A stretch of 64,000 bases of DNA. It comes from Holophagales bacterium. Lineage in GTDB: Bacteria > Acidobacteriota > Thermoanaerobaculia > Multivoradales > Multivoraceae. A program made the position numbers and the translations under genes. This document shows, piece by piece, positions 8,447 to 17,255 of this stretch. Positions within the stretch are counted from its first letter, which is position 1, and each line of letters opens with the position of its first letter. Below the pieces are notes generated by a model, which saw nothing but the letters and a program-made list of their open reading frames with translations, was not told the origin of the DNA and searched no databases. The stretch is from assembly GCA_009845425.1 (NCBI GenBank), contig VXZQ01000012.1, positions 62,001 through 126,000 of the forward strand. Direction: 5' to 3'.

Positions 8447-10759
8447 ATGGCTAGCGGCGAGACAGGCAACGGGACACTGGAACAGCAGACCGTGGCGGCA
8501 GCGGCGTTCATGGGGGCTGATCGCTTCCACGGCATCAGGCGGCTTCACACCGCGCGCGAAGTGGCGGCGCAGCGGGGCACGATTCCGCAGGACTACACGG
8601 TGGCGCGGGACGCCGCCGCTGCCTTCCACGCGCGGCTGCGGGAACTCTTCGAGCAGCGGAAGTCGATCACGACGTTCGGCCCGTACTCGCCGGGCCAGGC
8701 GGTGGCGATGAAGCGGCGGGGGATCGAGGGCATCTACATCGGCGGCTGGGCGACCTCGGCCAAGGGCTCGATCACCGAGGATCCGGGACCGGATCTCGCC
8801 AGCTATCCGCTGAGTCAGGTCCCGGACGAGGCGGCGGTGGTCGTGCGCGCGCTGCTCACCGCCGACAAGAACCAGACTTTCGTCCGTTCACGGATGAGTG
8901 AAGCCGAGCAGCGGGCGAACCCCGCGACCGACTTCCGGCCGTTCATCATCGCCGACGCGGACACGGGCCACGGCGGCGAACAGCACGTGCGCAACCTGAT
9001 CCGCCGCTTCGTCGAGGTGGGCGTGCCCGGCTACCACATCGAGGACCAGAAGCCCGGGGTCAAGAAGTGCGGCCATCAGGCGGGCAAAGTGCTGGTGGCG
9101 CAGGACGAGCAGAACAAGCGTCTCAACGCCGCCCGCTTCCAGCTGGATGTGATGGGCGTGCCGGGACTCATCGTTGGCCGCACGGATTCGGAAGCCGCGA
9201 CCTTCCTGGACGGCAACGGCGACGAGCGCGATCAGGCCTTCATTCTGGGGGCCACGAACCTCGATCTGCCGAGCTGCAAGACGGCGACTCTGGCGATTCT
9301 TCGACGGTTGAACGCCCTTGGGGCCGAGGAAGTCCGCGGCCACGAGCTCTACGACATCTCGGAGGCCGCCTATCACCGTGCCGACGTCTGGCTGGAGGGC
9401 GCCGGCGTCTACGAGCAGCTCGAATCCGCCTGGCGGAAGATGGCTGTGAACGGTGGTACAGGTATCGAGGCCGTGCTCGACGAGACGGTGGCCTCCTTCC
9501 TCGACGCCTGGCAGTTGGAAGCGAGACTCAAGACCTACCCGCAGGCGGTAGCGGAGGTGATCGCGTTCCGGGAAGAGGAGGGCGCCGTCTTCGACTTCTC
9601 GGTAGAGGAGTGGCTGGAGTTCGCCCATTCCGTCTCGGTCGAAGAGGCGGCGGCCCGGGCTCGCAAGATGGGCATCAACCTGGTCTGGAACGCCGAGATG
9701 GCGCGGACCCCCGAGGGCTACTACCAGATCCGGGGCGGCATCGAGTACGCGATTTCCCGTTCCCTGCACGCGGCGCCTTACGCCGATCTGATCTGGATGG
9801 AGACGGCAACCGCCAACCTGGCCGATGCCCGGCGGTTCGCCGAGGCGATTCACGCGGTGTACCCGGATCAGCTGCTGGCCTACAACCTGTCGCCTTCGTT
9901 CAACTGGGACACGACCGGCATGTCCGACGAGGAGATGAAGAAGTTCCCCGAGGAACTCGGCAAGCTCGGTTTCGTGTTCAACTTCATCACGTACGGTGGC
10001 CACCAGGTCGACGGTCTGGCGGCCGAGGACTTCGCCACCGCCCTCCGTGAGGACGGCATGCTCGCCCTGGCGCGGCTGCAGCGCAAGCTGCGCCTGGTGG
10101 GGTCCCCCTATCGGACGCCGCAGGCCCTCGTGGGCGGCGCGCGGCTCGACGGCGGTCTCTCGGCCGCGACCGGTCACACGGCAACGACGAAGGCAATGGG
10201 CAAGGGCTCGACCCACGTTCAGCACCTGGCGCAGACCGAGGTGCCGCCACGGCTGCTCGAGGAGTGGCTCGACCTCTGGCGCGACAAGTACGACATCGAC
10301 GAGAGCTTGCGCGTGGAGCTCCGGCCCCACGTCGCCGGCTCCGAGCTGCTCGAACTGAACGTCCTGGCGCAGAACGGGCGGGAAGAGGCGAAGGCGGCGA
10401 ACGTCGTCTTCGCGCCCATCCGTGACCGCCGCGAGCGGATGATCCTCTCGGTGCGCGACCAGAACACCTTCGACACCGACCTGAGGCGGCGTCGTCTCAT
10501 GGCCGTGATGCACGTGTTCCTGATCCATCGTTACGGCGCCGTGTGGGTGCACTACGTCAGTCCGACGGACGACAACCAGCACCAGACCCGGCGCATGATC
10601 GAGTTGGGGATCTTCGAGAGCGCGAACACCGAGGTTGGCGAGATCATCGTGGCGGCGGTGAATCGGGAACGGGTCCGGGAACTCGCGGAGCCGGACCGCG
10701 AGTCGCTGACGGCGCTGATCGAGAAGACGGAGCCGGTGCCGGTGCGGGCCGCCTCGTGA
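8447..10759 (+). CDS. aceA: Isocitrate lyase, long ICL2-like form
   Basis: Cleaves isocitrate to glyoxylate and succinate in the glyoxylate shunt. The catalytic signature KKCGHQAGK is present, with the active-site Cys at about residue 208 of the 770-residue product, followed by the family stretch [15 protein letters not shown] and the active-site loop NLSPSFNW. Ordinary bacterial enzymes have about 430 residues. This one carries an insertion in the barrel and about 170 extra C-terminal residues, and its length matches the ICL2 class of mycobacteria (about 766), in which the C-terminal domain senses acetyl-CoA. I chose the ATG at 8447 because GGAG lies 9 bases upstream; an in-frame GTG at 8381 and an ATG at 8432 also exist. 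No malate synthase is in the window. The stop overlaps the next gene's GTG (GTGA). Confidence 0.93.
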   Translation: MASGETGNGTLEQQTVAAAAFMGADRFHGIRRLHTAREVAAQRGTIPQDYTVARDAAAAFHARLRELFEQRKSITTFGPYSPGQAVAMKRRGIEGIYIGGWATSAKGSITEDPGPDLASYPLSQVPDEAAVVVRALLTADKNQTFVRSRMSEAEQRANPATDFRPFIIADADTGHGGEQHVRNLIRRFVEVGVPGYHIEDQKPGVKKCGHQAGKVLVAQDEQNKRLNAARFQLDVMGVPGLIVGRTDSEAATFLDGNGDERDQAFILGATNLDLPSCKTATLAILRRLNALGAEEVRGHELYDISEAAYHRADVWLEGAGVYEQLESAWRKMAVNGGTGIEAVLDETVASFLDAWQLEARLKTYPQAVAEVIAFREEEGAVFDFSVEEWLEFAHSVSVEEAAARARKMGINLVWNAEMARTPEGYYQIRGGIEYAISRSLHAAPYADLIWMETATANLADARRFAEAIHAVYPDQLLAYNLSPSFNWDTTGMSDEEMKKFPEELGKLGFVFNFITYGGHQVDGLAAEDFATALREDGMLALARLQRKLRLVGSPYRTPQALVGGARLDGGLSAATGHTATTKAMGKGSTHVQHLAQTEVPPRLLEEWLDLWRDKYDIDESLRVELRPHVAGSELLELNVLAQNGREEAKAANVVFAPIRDRRERMILSVRDQNTFDTDLRRRRLMAVMHVFLIHRYGAVWVHYVSPTDDNQHQTRRMIELGIFESANTEVGEIIVAAVNRERVRELAEPDRESLTALIEKTEPVPVRAAS

Positions 10760-13347
10760 TCCGGGCCTGGTCGTCGAGCCGGGCCACGATTGCGATCGGG
10801 AGCCTTGCATCGGTCCTCTCGATTCAGGGTCTTCAGGCGCAGGACGCCGGGGCGGAGGAGCCCCGGTCGATCTCGGAAGCCACCGGAGGCTACGAGCATC
10901 TGCCTGGCTTTCTGGACCTGTACTGGGACGGCCGGGGCGGCAGGCTGTTCCTGAAGGTCGACGCCACCGACAGCGACCTCCTCTACATCGAGTCGCTGGC
11001 GGCGGGACTCGGCTCGAACGACATCGGTCTCGACCGCGGGCAGCTCGGCCGCACCCACCTGGCGAGGTTCGAACGGGTCGGGCCGAAGGTACTGCTGGTG
11101 CAGCAGAACACGCGCTTCCGCGCGGTCAGCGACAACCCGGACGAGCGGCGCGCGGTGGCCGATGCCTTCGCCCGCTCCGTGCTTTGGGGGTTCGAAGTGG
11201 CGGCCGAGGACGACGACGGCGCGCTGCTGGTGGATGCGACGGACTTCGTGCTCCGGGACGCGCACGGCATTGTGGCGCGGCTGCAGCAGCGGGGCCAGGG
11301 GAGCTACCAGTTGGACGGCTCGCGCTCGGCGATTCATCGCCCGGGCGTCGCCGCGTTCCCGCGCAACTCGGAACTCGAGGGCACCCTGACCTTCACGCTG
11401 CGCTCCTCGGAGCGCGGGCCGGGCGCCTGGGTTCGCCAGGTCGCGCCTTCGCCCGAAGCGCTCACGGTACGGGTCCGCCACTCGTTCGTCGCGCTGCCCG
11501 ATCCCGGGTACGAACCCCGGCGGGCCGATCCCCGTTCCGGCTTCAACACGACGAGCTACCTCGACTACGCGACCCCGATCGACCAGCCGATCGAGGCCGT
11601 TTTCATCGACCGGCACCGGCTGGAGAAGCGCGATCCGAGCGCGGAGCGAAGCGAACCGGTCGAACCGATCGTCTACTACCTCGACCGCGGCGCGCCGGAG
11701 CCGATCCGCTCCGCCCTGCTCGACGGCGCCCGCTGGTGGAACGAGGCGTTCGAGGTCGCGGGCTACATCGACGCGTTCCGGGTCGAGCTCCTGCCGGAGG
11801 GCGCCGACCTTCTCGACGTCCGCTACAACGTGATCCAGTGGGTTCACCGGTCGACCCGCGGATGGTCCTACGGTGGCGGGGTCACCGATCCGCGCACCGG
11901 CGAGATCCTGAAGGGCCACGTGACGCTCGGTTCCCTGCGGGTGCGGCAGGACTTCCTGATCGCCCAGGGGTTGCTGTCGCCCTACGAGGACGAGGACTCG
12001 TCCACCGAGGCGCTCACCGAAATGGCGCTTGCCCGGCTGCGCCAGCTCTCCGCTCACGAGGTCGGCCACACGATCGGCCTGATGCACAACTTCGCCTCCA
12101 GCGTCGATGGACCGGACGGCCGCGAGTCGGTCATGGACTACCCGCATCCGCTGGCCCGCTTGCGCGAAGACGGGACGATCGACCTGAGCGCCGCCTACGA
12201 CGTCGGCGTCGGCGAGTGGGACAAGCGGACGGTTCTGTACGGCTACGCCGACTTCCCCGACGGTGCGGACGAGGCGGCCGAGCTCGACGCCATCCTGCAG
12301 GGCACGATCGACGCGGGCCTCCACTACATCAGCGACGAGGACGCGCGGCCGGTGGGCGGCGCTCATCCCCTGGCCCACCTCTGGGACAACGGCCGTTCGG
12401 CGGCGGATGAGCTGCGGCGCCTACTGTCGGTGCGGCGGGCCGCGCTCGAGCGATTCTCTGAGCGGAGCCTCCGGTTCGGCGCACCGATGTCGGAACTGGA
12501 GGACGTGTTGACGCCCCTCTACCTGCTGCATCGCTACCAGGTCGAGGCGGCGGCGAAGATCGTCGGCGGCGTCGACTACAGCTACGCGGTGCGGGGCGAC
12601 GGCAGGGCGCCGGTGTCCCTGCTGCCGCCGGCGATGCAGCTCGACGCGCTAGACGCTCTGCTCCAGACGGTCGACCCGGCTGAACTGACGCTGCCCCAGC
12701 GGATACTCGACCTCATTCCACCGCCGCCCCCGGGCCGGAGCCGGGGCCGGGAGCATCTGCCGTCCCGTGCCGGTCTGACGTTCGATCCGGTGGGCGCGGC
12801 CGAGATGGCGGCTGACCTGACCTTCGCCATGGTCTTCGATGGCGAGCGGGCGGCCCGCCTCGTCGACCACCACGCGCGGGCGGTGGAACAGCCGGCTCTT
12901 GGCGACGTGATCGATCGGGTGCTGGCCGCGACCTGGCGCGCCGACCCGTCTCCGGGCCTTGCCGGAGAAGTCGGCAGGGCGGTCGACTTCGCCGCCCTGC
13001 GGCGGCTGATGGCGCTGGCGGCGGGCGTCCCCGTGAGCATGCCGCCGAACTTCGACTGGCCGGTGGCGCCGGCGCGGTCGGGTTCGTTCCAGGTGCGAGC
13101 CGTGGCGACTTCGTCGCTCACGGATCTGTACCAGTGGCTGCTTGCGAACGCCGGGGCACAGGGTTCGCCGGAGTGGGACCACCGGACCTACGCCGTACGG
13201 TTGATCCACCGTTTCCTGGAAGACCCGGGCTCGGTCGAACTGCCCGCGCCGCTGCGGGCCCCGGACGGCTCGCCGATCGGCTCGCACATCGGCTGCGGCG
13301 TGGGCATGGGCGGCGCGCACCTCCCGCCCTTCGCGCTGCCGGAATGA
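10756..13347 (+). CDS. Secreted zinc-dependent metalloprotease, DUF5117/DUF5118 type
   Basis: 863 residues from the GTG at 10756, which overlaps the isocitrate lyase stop. Residues 1-30 form a signal peptide (hydrophobic core [14 protein letters not shown], cleavage near LQAQ). The metzincin zinc site [12 protein letters not shown] starts at about residue 434, and a Met-turn-like MDYP follows about 25 residues later. The N-terminal half ([29 protein letters not shown]) is characteristic of the DUF5117 group of predicted extracellular proteases found in Acidobacteriota, Planctomycetota and Bacteroidota. It is predicted to act in the periplasm or outside the cell, hydrolysing proteins or peptides. 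It is translationally coupled on both sides, to isocitrate lyase upstream and an M20 amidohydrolase downstream. The substrate is unknown. Confidence 0.88.
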   Translation: MIRAWSSSRATIAIGSLASVLSIQGLQAQDAGAEEPRSISEATGGYEHLPGFLDLYWDGRGGRLFLKVDATDSDLLYIESLAAGLGSNDIGLDRGQLGRTHLARFERVGPKVLLVQQNTRFRAVSDNPDERRAVADAFARSVLWGFEVAAEDDDGALLVDATDFVLRDAHGIVARLQQRGQGSYQLDGSRSAIHRPGVAAFPRNSELEGTLTFTLRSSERGPGAWVRQVAPSPEALTVRVRHSFVALPDPGYEPRRADPRSGFNTTSYLDYATPIDQPIEAVFIDRHRLEKRDPSAERSEPVEPIVYYLDRGAPEPIRSALLDGARWWNEAFEVAGYIDAFRVELLPEGADLLDVRYNVIQWVHRSTRGWSYGGGVTDPRTGEILKGHVTLGSLRVRQDFLIAQGLLSPYEDEDSSTEALTEMALARLRQLSAHEVGHTIGLMHNFASSVDGPDGRESVMDYPHPLARLREDGTIDLSAAYDVGVGEWDKRTVLYGYADFPDGADEAAELDAILQGTIDAGLHYISDEDARPVGGAHPLAHLWDNGRSAADELRRLLSVRRAALERFSERSLRFGAPMSELEDVLTPLYLLHRYQVEAAAKIVGGVDYSYAVRGDGRAPVSLLPPAMQLDALDALLQTVDPAELTLPQRILDLIPPPPPGRSRGREHLPSRAGLTFDPVGAAEMAADLTFAMVFDGERAARLVDHHARAVEQPALGDVIDRVLAATWRADPSPGLAGEVGRAVDFAALRRLMALAAGVPVSMPPNFDWPVAPARSGSFQVRAVATSSLTDLYQWLLANAGAQGSPEWDHRTYAVRLIHRFLEDPGSVELPAPLRAPDGSPIGSHIGCGVGMGGAHLPPFALPE

Positions 13348-14561
13348 GCGGTCATCCGTCCGCGTCGCTCCGGCTGCCCGAGGCTGTTTCCGGGCTCTAC
13401 GGCGCCGGTGCGGTTGCCGAGCTTGTAGGTCTCCGGCGAGCGCTCCACGCCGATCCCGAACTCTCGCTCCAGGAGGAGCGTACGTGTGCCCGTCTTCAGC
13501 GGACGCTGGACGAACTGGGCGTCGAGGGCGTAGCCCGCGTTGCCGGCACCGGTGTGGTAGGACGGATACCCGGTCGCGACCGGAAGGCGCCGCTGGTTGC
13601 GGTCCGCGGCGACATCGACGCGCTGCCGATCCAGGAAGACACCGGTTTGCCGTTCGCGTCCCGCAACGAGGGCGTGATGCACGCCTGCGGCCACGACGTC
13701 CATGCCTCCTGGGCGGTCGCCGCGGCGCGCCTGCTCCAGGCCGAACCCGCGGCAGGCGACGTTCTGCTCGTGCTGCAGCCGGCGGAAGAGAGCGGCGAGG
13801 GCGCGGCTGCGGTCCTGGCTACCGGCGTCCTGGACGAGGTCGGGGCGATCTTCGGCGCCCATGTCGACCTGACCTTCGAGGTCGGGCAGGCGATGATCCA
13901 GCCCGGCGCCGTGGGCGCCGCCGCCGACCGCTTCGAGGTCGAGCTTCGGGGCAGGGGAGCGCACGGTGCAAGGCCCCACCAGGGCCTCGATCCGATCACA
14001 GGCCTGGCCCAGGTCGTTTCCGTCCTGCAGACGGTCGTCTCCCGGCGCGTGCCGCCCGACCAGCCCGCGGTGGTCACCGTCGGCGCTGTCGAGGCGGGCA
14101 CGGCGCACAACGTGATCCCCGGCCGTGCCGTGCTCAAGGGCACCATGCGGTCGCTCGACCCGGCCATCCGGAAACTGCTGGCGGACGAGGTGCGGCACGT
14201 TGCAGAGTCCGTCGGCGCGGCCTGCCGGCTCGAGGCCGAGGTACGGATGCTCCAGGGAACGCCGGCCGTGCTGAACGACGAGCGTGCCGCGGGCTGGGCC
14301 AGGGACGCCGCGGTTCCGGTGATCGGCGCGGATGCGATCAGGCCGTTGCCGGCCGCCAACATGGGCGGCGAGGACTTCGCCTTCTACCTGGAGCGAATTC
14401 CGGGCTGCTTCATCCGGGTCGGCGCCCGGCTGCCCGGCGACCCGGTAGTCGGCGCCCACACGCCGTACTTCGCGCCGGCCGAAGAGGCGATCTTCGTCGG
14501 CGGGGCGCTGTTGGCGGCGGCGGCGCGCCGCGCTTCGGCGGAGCTTGCGGGCACTTCCTGA
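13344..14561 (+). CDS. M20 family amidohydrolase (hippurate hydrolase / IAA-amino-acid hydrolase-like)
   Basis: 405 residues from the ATG at 13344, which overlaps the protease stop (ATGA). The M20D motifs are present: GDIDALPIQEDTG with the metal-ligand Asp, MHACGHDVH with further ligands, QPAEESGEGA with the catalytic Glu pair, GRGAHGARPHQGLDP for the dimerisation/lid domain, and a C-terminal MGGEDFAFY. The usual reaction is hydrolysis of N-acyl amino acids or small amide conjugates with two metal ions. There is no signal peptide, so it is cytoplasmic. Coupling to a secreted protease suggests peptide or amino-acid salvage. The exact substrate cannot be assigned, since family members range from hippurate to N-acetyl-diaminopimelate. 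Confidence 0.9.
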   Translation: MSGHPSASLRLPEAVSGLYGAGAVAELVGLRRALHADPELSLQEERTCARLQRTLDELGVEGVARVAGTGVVGRIPGRDRKAPLVAVRGDIDALPIQEDTGLPFASRNEGVMHACGHDVHASWAVAAARLLQAEPAAGDVLLVLQPAEESGEGAAAVLATGVLDEVGAIFGAHVDLTFEVGQAMIQPGAVGAAADRFEVELRGRGAHGARPHQGLDPITGLAQVVSVLQTVVSRRVPPDQPAVVTVGAVEAGTAHNVIPGRAVLKGTMRSLDPAIRKLLADEVRHVAESVGAACRLEAEVRMLQGTPAVLNDERAAGWARDAAVPVIGADAIRPLPAANMGGEDFAFYLERIPGCFIRVGARLPGDPVVGAHTPYFAPAEEAIFVGGALLAAAARRASAELAGTS

Positions 14562-14572
14562 TCAGCGCCGTC

Positions 14573-15244
14573 CTAGAACGCGAAGACCAGGCCGGCGCTG
14601 ACCAGGCCCTGGACCAGGTCGTCGCGTTCGGCTCCGTAGCAGCAGTCGTAGCAGCACCCGTCCTCGTCGCTGGTGTCGGTCACCAGCAGGCGTGCGTCCA
14701 GTCGCAGGCCGACGTGGTCCGTGAAGAAGACCTTCACGCCGCCGCCGAGGCCTATGGAGAAGTGGCTCTCGGACTCCGGCAGGAAGTCGCTGTTCGGCGC
14801 GAGGCGGGTGACACCGGCGGTCAGTGACGCGAAGGGACGCACCTGACCCAGTGACCCGGTCCACGACACGCCGGCCTGGTAGTAGTCGACGTCCATCCCA
14901 CCGAGATACGCGGCGCCGAGGAAGGGGCCCTCGTCCAGCCCGAAGCCGGTCTCCTGCTCGTTGACGAACAGCTCGAGCTGGAGATTCCGCCGGAGCGGAA
15001 TTCCGATAACCACGCCGTCCACCGTGCCGTCGTCGATCTCGAGATCGAGCCTTCCGAACTCGTAGTCGTCGATCTCGAAGCTGCCGAGGAAGCTGTGTCC
15101 GTAGTACGGAGTGATCTCGAAGCGTACCTTCTGGGCGACGGCCGGTGACGGTGTCGCGCCGGCGGCTACGGTCAGCAGTGCTGTGGCGGCCAGCGTCCAG
15201 ATCAGGTGACGTCTGCGGGATTCAAGGCGTCGGACTCGCGTCAT
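14573..15244 (-). CDS. Predicted outer-membrane beta-barrel protein with CC-x2-CC loop
   Basis: 223 residues from the ATG at 15244, chosen because GGAGG lies 10 bases upstream and a clean signal peptide follows (arginine-rich n-region, LIWTLAATALLTVAAG, cleavage after AVAQ); longer in-frame extensions lack this. The mature part shows alternating hydrophobic and polar strands with aromatic girdle residues (FEITPYYGHSF, RLDLEIDDG, GQVRPFASLTAG, LRLDARLLVTD) and ends in a terminal phenylalanine (GLVFAF), as expected for a small 8-10 stranded barrel. Near the C-terminus an unusual DEDGCCYDCCYGAE loop carries two Cys pairs. Function is unknown. It follows fabI on the same strand after 197 bases of structured spacer. 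Confidence 0.75.
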   Translation of the reverse strand: MTRVRRLESRRRHLIWTLAATALLTVAAGATPSPAVAQKVRFEITPYYGHSFLGSFEIDDYEFGRLDLEIDDGTVDGVVIGIPLRRNLQLELFVNEQETGFGLDEGPFLGAAYLGGMDVDYYQAGVSWTGSLGQVRPFASLTAGVTRLAPNSDFLPESESHFSIGLGGGVKVFFTDHVGLRLDARLLVTDTSDEDGCCYDCCYGAERDDLVQGLVSAGLVFAF

Positions 15245-15389
15245 GGTCGTCGATCCTCCATGGGGCGAGGAAAGAGACTGCAAGTTCCGGGCCGGCGCTG
15301 CGCCGAGGAAACAGGGGCGGAGCGGCCGGTATCGGTCCACTGGGGAGGTAGTCAGTCGACGTCACACGAGGAGGAGCGGACCGCTCTGC

Positions 15390-15425
15390 CCCTGTCCCCG
15401 GTTTACGCAACCGGGGCGGACAGGG
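15390..15425 (-). terminator. Terminator-like hairpin after fabI
   Basis: An inverted repeat CCCTGT-CCCCGGTT (15390-15403) pairs with AACCGGGG and ACAGGG (15409-15416 and 15420-15425) around a 5-base loop, giving 14 pairs with a 3-base bulge. It begins 17 bases after the fabI stop when read on the minus strand. No T-run follows in that direction, so an intrinsic terminator is possible but not proven. Confidence 0.4.
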
Positions 15426-15441
15426 TTTCGGGTGCGGCGCG

Positions 15442-16302
15442 CTAGCCGCGCGTCGTGTCCCGGTCCGGGTGGCGCATCGCGGTGATGTTGAACCCGGCGT
15501 CCACGAAGTGAATACCGCCGGTGGTTCCGGCGCTCAGGTCGGACAGCAGGTAGGCGGCCGTGGCGCCGACATCGTCGACGGTGATGTTGCGGCCGAGTGG
15601 GGCCCGTTCCGGCATCACCTTCAGCATGCCGCGCATCCCCGAGACGCCGGAAGCGGCGAGCGTCCTCACCGGACCTGCGGAGATGCCGTGAACGCGGATG
15701 CTCTTCGGGCCCAGATCGACGGCGAGATAGCGGATCGAGGCCTCGAGCGCCGCCTTGGCGATGCCCATCACGTTGTAGTTCGGGGTCGCCTTGGTGGCGC
15801 CGTAGTAGGTCATTGCGATGATGCTGCCGCCCTCGCTCATCAAGGGTTCGGCGGCCCGGGCGAGAGCGATCAGGGAGTAGCAACTGATGTCGAGCGCGGT
15901 GACGAAGCCGCTGCGCGACGTGTCGACGGTGCGCCCCAGGAGGTCCTCGCGGTTGGCGTAGGCGACAGAGTGGACCAGGAAGTCCAGGCGGCCCCAGCGC
16001 TCGCGCAGCCCGGCGAAGACGGCGTCGATCTGGTCGTCGTCCGTAACGTCGAGCGGTTCGACGATGGTGGAGCCCACGCTCTCGGCGAGAGGCCGCACGC
16101 GCCGTTCGAGGGCGTCGCCCTGGAACGTGAACGCGAGCTCGGCGCCTTCGTCGTGGGCCCGCCGGGCGATGCCCCAGGCCAGGGAGCGCTTGTTCGCGAC
16201 GCCGACGATCAGGCCACGCCGGCCGGCGAGCAGTCCCTTCGACCTGGCGTCAGGTGTCGCCTCGGACGGGAGATCGCCGGGCGTTGATTCGGGCGGAGTC
16301 AC
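15442..16302 (-). CDS. fabI: Enoyl-[acyl-carrier-protein] reductase (NADH), FabI type
   Basis: Last step of each round of type II fatty-acid elongation, reducing trans-2-enoyl-ACP with NAD(P)H. The 286-residue protein has the divergent short-chain dehydrogenase pattern of FabI: an N-terminal nucleotide site (GLIVGVANKRSLAWGIA), the HSVAYA segment, and the catalytic YYGATKATPNYNVMGIAKAA with Tyr and Lys in the FabI spacing. The substrate-loop GPVRTLAASGVSGM and the C-terminal GIHFVDAGFNI follow. The first 25 or so residues are a low-complexity extension. The start is GTG at 16302, and a TACAAT hexamer 10 bases upstream suggests a near-leaderless mRNA. It is divergent from the EamA transporter, with 54 bases between starts. 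Confidence 0.95.
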   Translation of the reverse strand: MTPPESTPGDLPSEATPDARSKGLLAGRRGLIVGVANKRSLAWGIARRAHDEGAELAFTFQGDALERRVRPLAESVGSTIVEPLDVTDDDQIDAVFAGLRERWGRLDFLVHSVAYANREDLLGRTVDTSRSGFVTALDISCYSLIALARAAEPLMSEGGSIIAMTYYGATKATPNYNVMGIAKAALEASIRYLAVDLGPKSIRVHGISAGPVRTLAASGVSGMRGMLKVMPERAPLGRNITVDDVGATAAYLLSDLSAGTTGGIHFVDAGFNITAMRHPDRDTTRG

Positions 16303-16312
16303 GGGCGCCGGG

Positions 16313-16318
16313 ATTGTA
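16313..16318 (-). promoter_or_regulatory. Predicted -10 box for fabI (TACAAT)
   Basis: TACAAT on the minus strand ends 10 bases before the fabI GTG, placing the transcript start about 3 bases from the codon. No good -35 box is seen. The same spacing recurs at several other genes in the window. Confidence 0.45.
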
Positions 16319-16356
16319 GCGCTCCGCGGCGCAAGCCCCTAGACTGATCGCGGCGC

Positions 16357-17244
16357 ATGGTCTCTCTGCTCGGCATCGTGCTCGTGGTCGGCGCGACGCT
16401 TTGCTTCTCGCTGTTCGACCTGCTGCGCAAGAAGCTCACCGGTCGCCTGAGCGACGCCTTCCTGGTGATGGTCCTGGCGCTCGGCGCCGTGCCCCTCTAC
16501 GGAATCTGGGTGGCGCTGCAGCCGCCGGTTGCCGTGAGCGCCGCGTATGTGTGGCCGGGTGTCGCCTCCGTGGCGTGCAATCTGGGCGCGAACTACGGCT
16601 TCCTGCGCTCCGTGCGCCTTTCCGGGCTGAGCGCGGTGATCCCCCTGCTCTCGCTGACGCCGGTGTTCACGTCGCTGCTCGCGATCCCGCTGCTTGGCGA
16701 GCTTCCGGGCGCCCGCGAGTGGCTCGGCATCGCGATGGTCGTGGTCGGCGCTCTCGCCCTCCAGTTGGGCGAGCGGACCGGAGAACGTCGCCAGCCGTGG
16801 AGACTGAGCGCGGGAGCGTGGTGGATGATCCTGGTCGCCTTCCTCTGGGCGTCGGCGCTGCCGCTCGACAAGCTCGCGACCGAGGCCTCGAACGCGGCCT
16901 TCCACGGCCTGGTCCTGCACCTCGGCGTCGGCCTGTCCGTGCTGACGCTCGTCCTTCGCGGCCTGCGCGAGGCGCCGGGTGCCAGGCGTAGCGCGGGCGT
17001 GCGCGCGGGCGCCGGGACCTGGACCCTGCTGCTGACCGCGGTCGTTCTCGGCGCCGCGGCGCAGGGACTCCAGTTGCTGGCGCTTCAGCACGCCTGGGTC
17101 GGTTTCGTCGAGACGGTGAAGCGGGGCATCGGATCGTCGCTGGCGCTGGTTCTCGGCCGTGTCTTCTTCGCCGAGCCGCTCACGCTGCGCAAGGTGTCGA
17201 CGGTGGCCGTGATCGCGGCGGGCGTTGCCGTGATGCTCTGGTAG
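16357..17244 (+). CDS. EamA-family drug/metabolite transporter
   Basis: 295 residues with about ten hydrophobic helices arranged as two EamA repeats (about residues 1-140 and 150-295). The N-terminal repeat begins SLLGIVLVVGATLCFSLFDLLRKKLTG, and the second contains a conserved basic segment (VETVKRGIGSSLALVLGRVFF). Members of this inner-membrane family export amino acids, nucleosides or other small metabolites by proton exchange; the substrate cannot be inferred. ATG at 16357 is preceded by TAGACT at 16340-16345, so the mRNA may be leaderless. It is divergent from fabI and ends 11 bases before a glucose/sorbosone dehydrogenase-like gene, so it may share transcription with it. Confidence 0.85.
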   Translation: MVSLLGIVLVVGATLCFSLFDLLRKKLTGRLSDAFLVMVLALGAVPLYGIWVALQPPVAVSAAYVWPGVASVACNLGANYGFLRSVRLSGLSAVIPLLSLTPVFTSLLAIPLLGELPGAREWLGIAMVVVGALALQLGERTGERRQPWRLSAGAWWMILVAFLWASALPLDKLATEASNAAFHGLVLHLGVGLSVLTLVLRGLREAPGARRSAGVRAGAGTWTLLLTAVVLGAAAQGLQLLALQHAWVGFVETVKRGIGSSLALVLGRVFFAEPLTLRKVSTVAVIAAGVAVMLW

Positions 17245-17255
17245 GTTGATTGCTG

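Noticed and set aside
8888..10810. Minus-strand open frame of 640 codons
   Set aside because: It lies opposite isocitrate lyase, whose catalytic motif is unmistakable. The antisense product is His/Arg/Val-rich with no family pattern.
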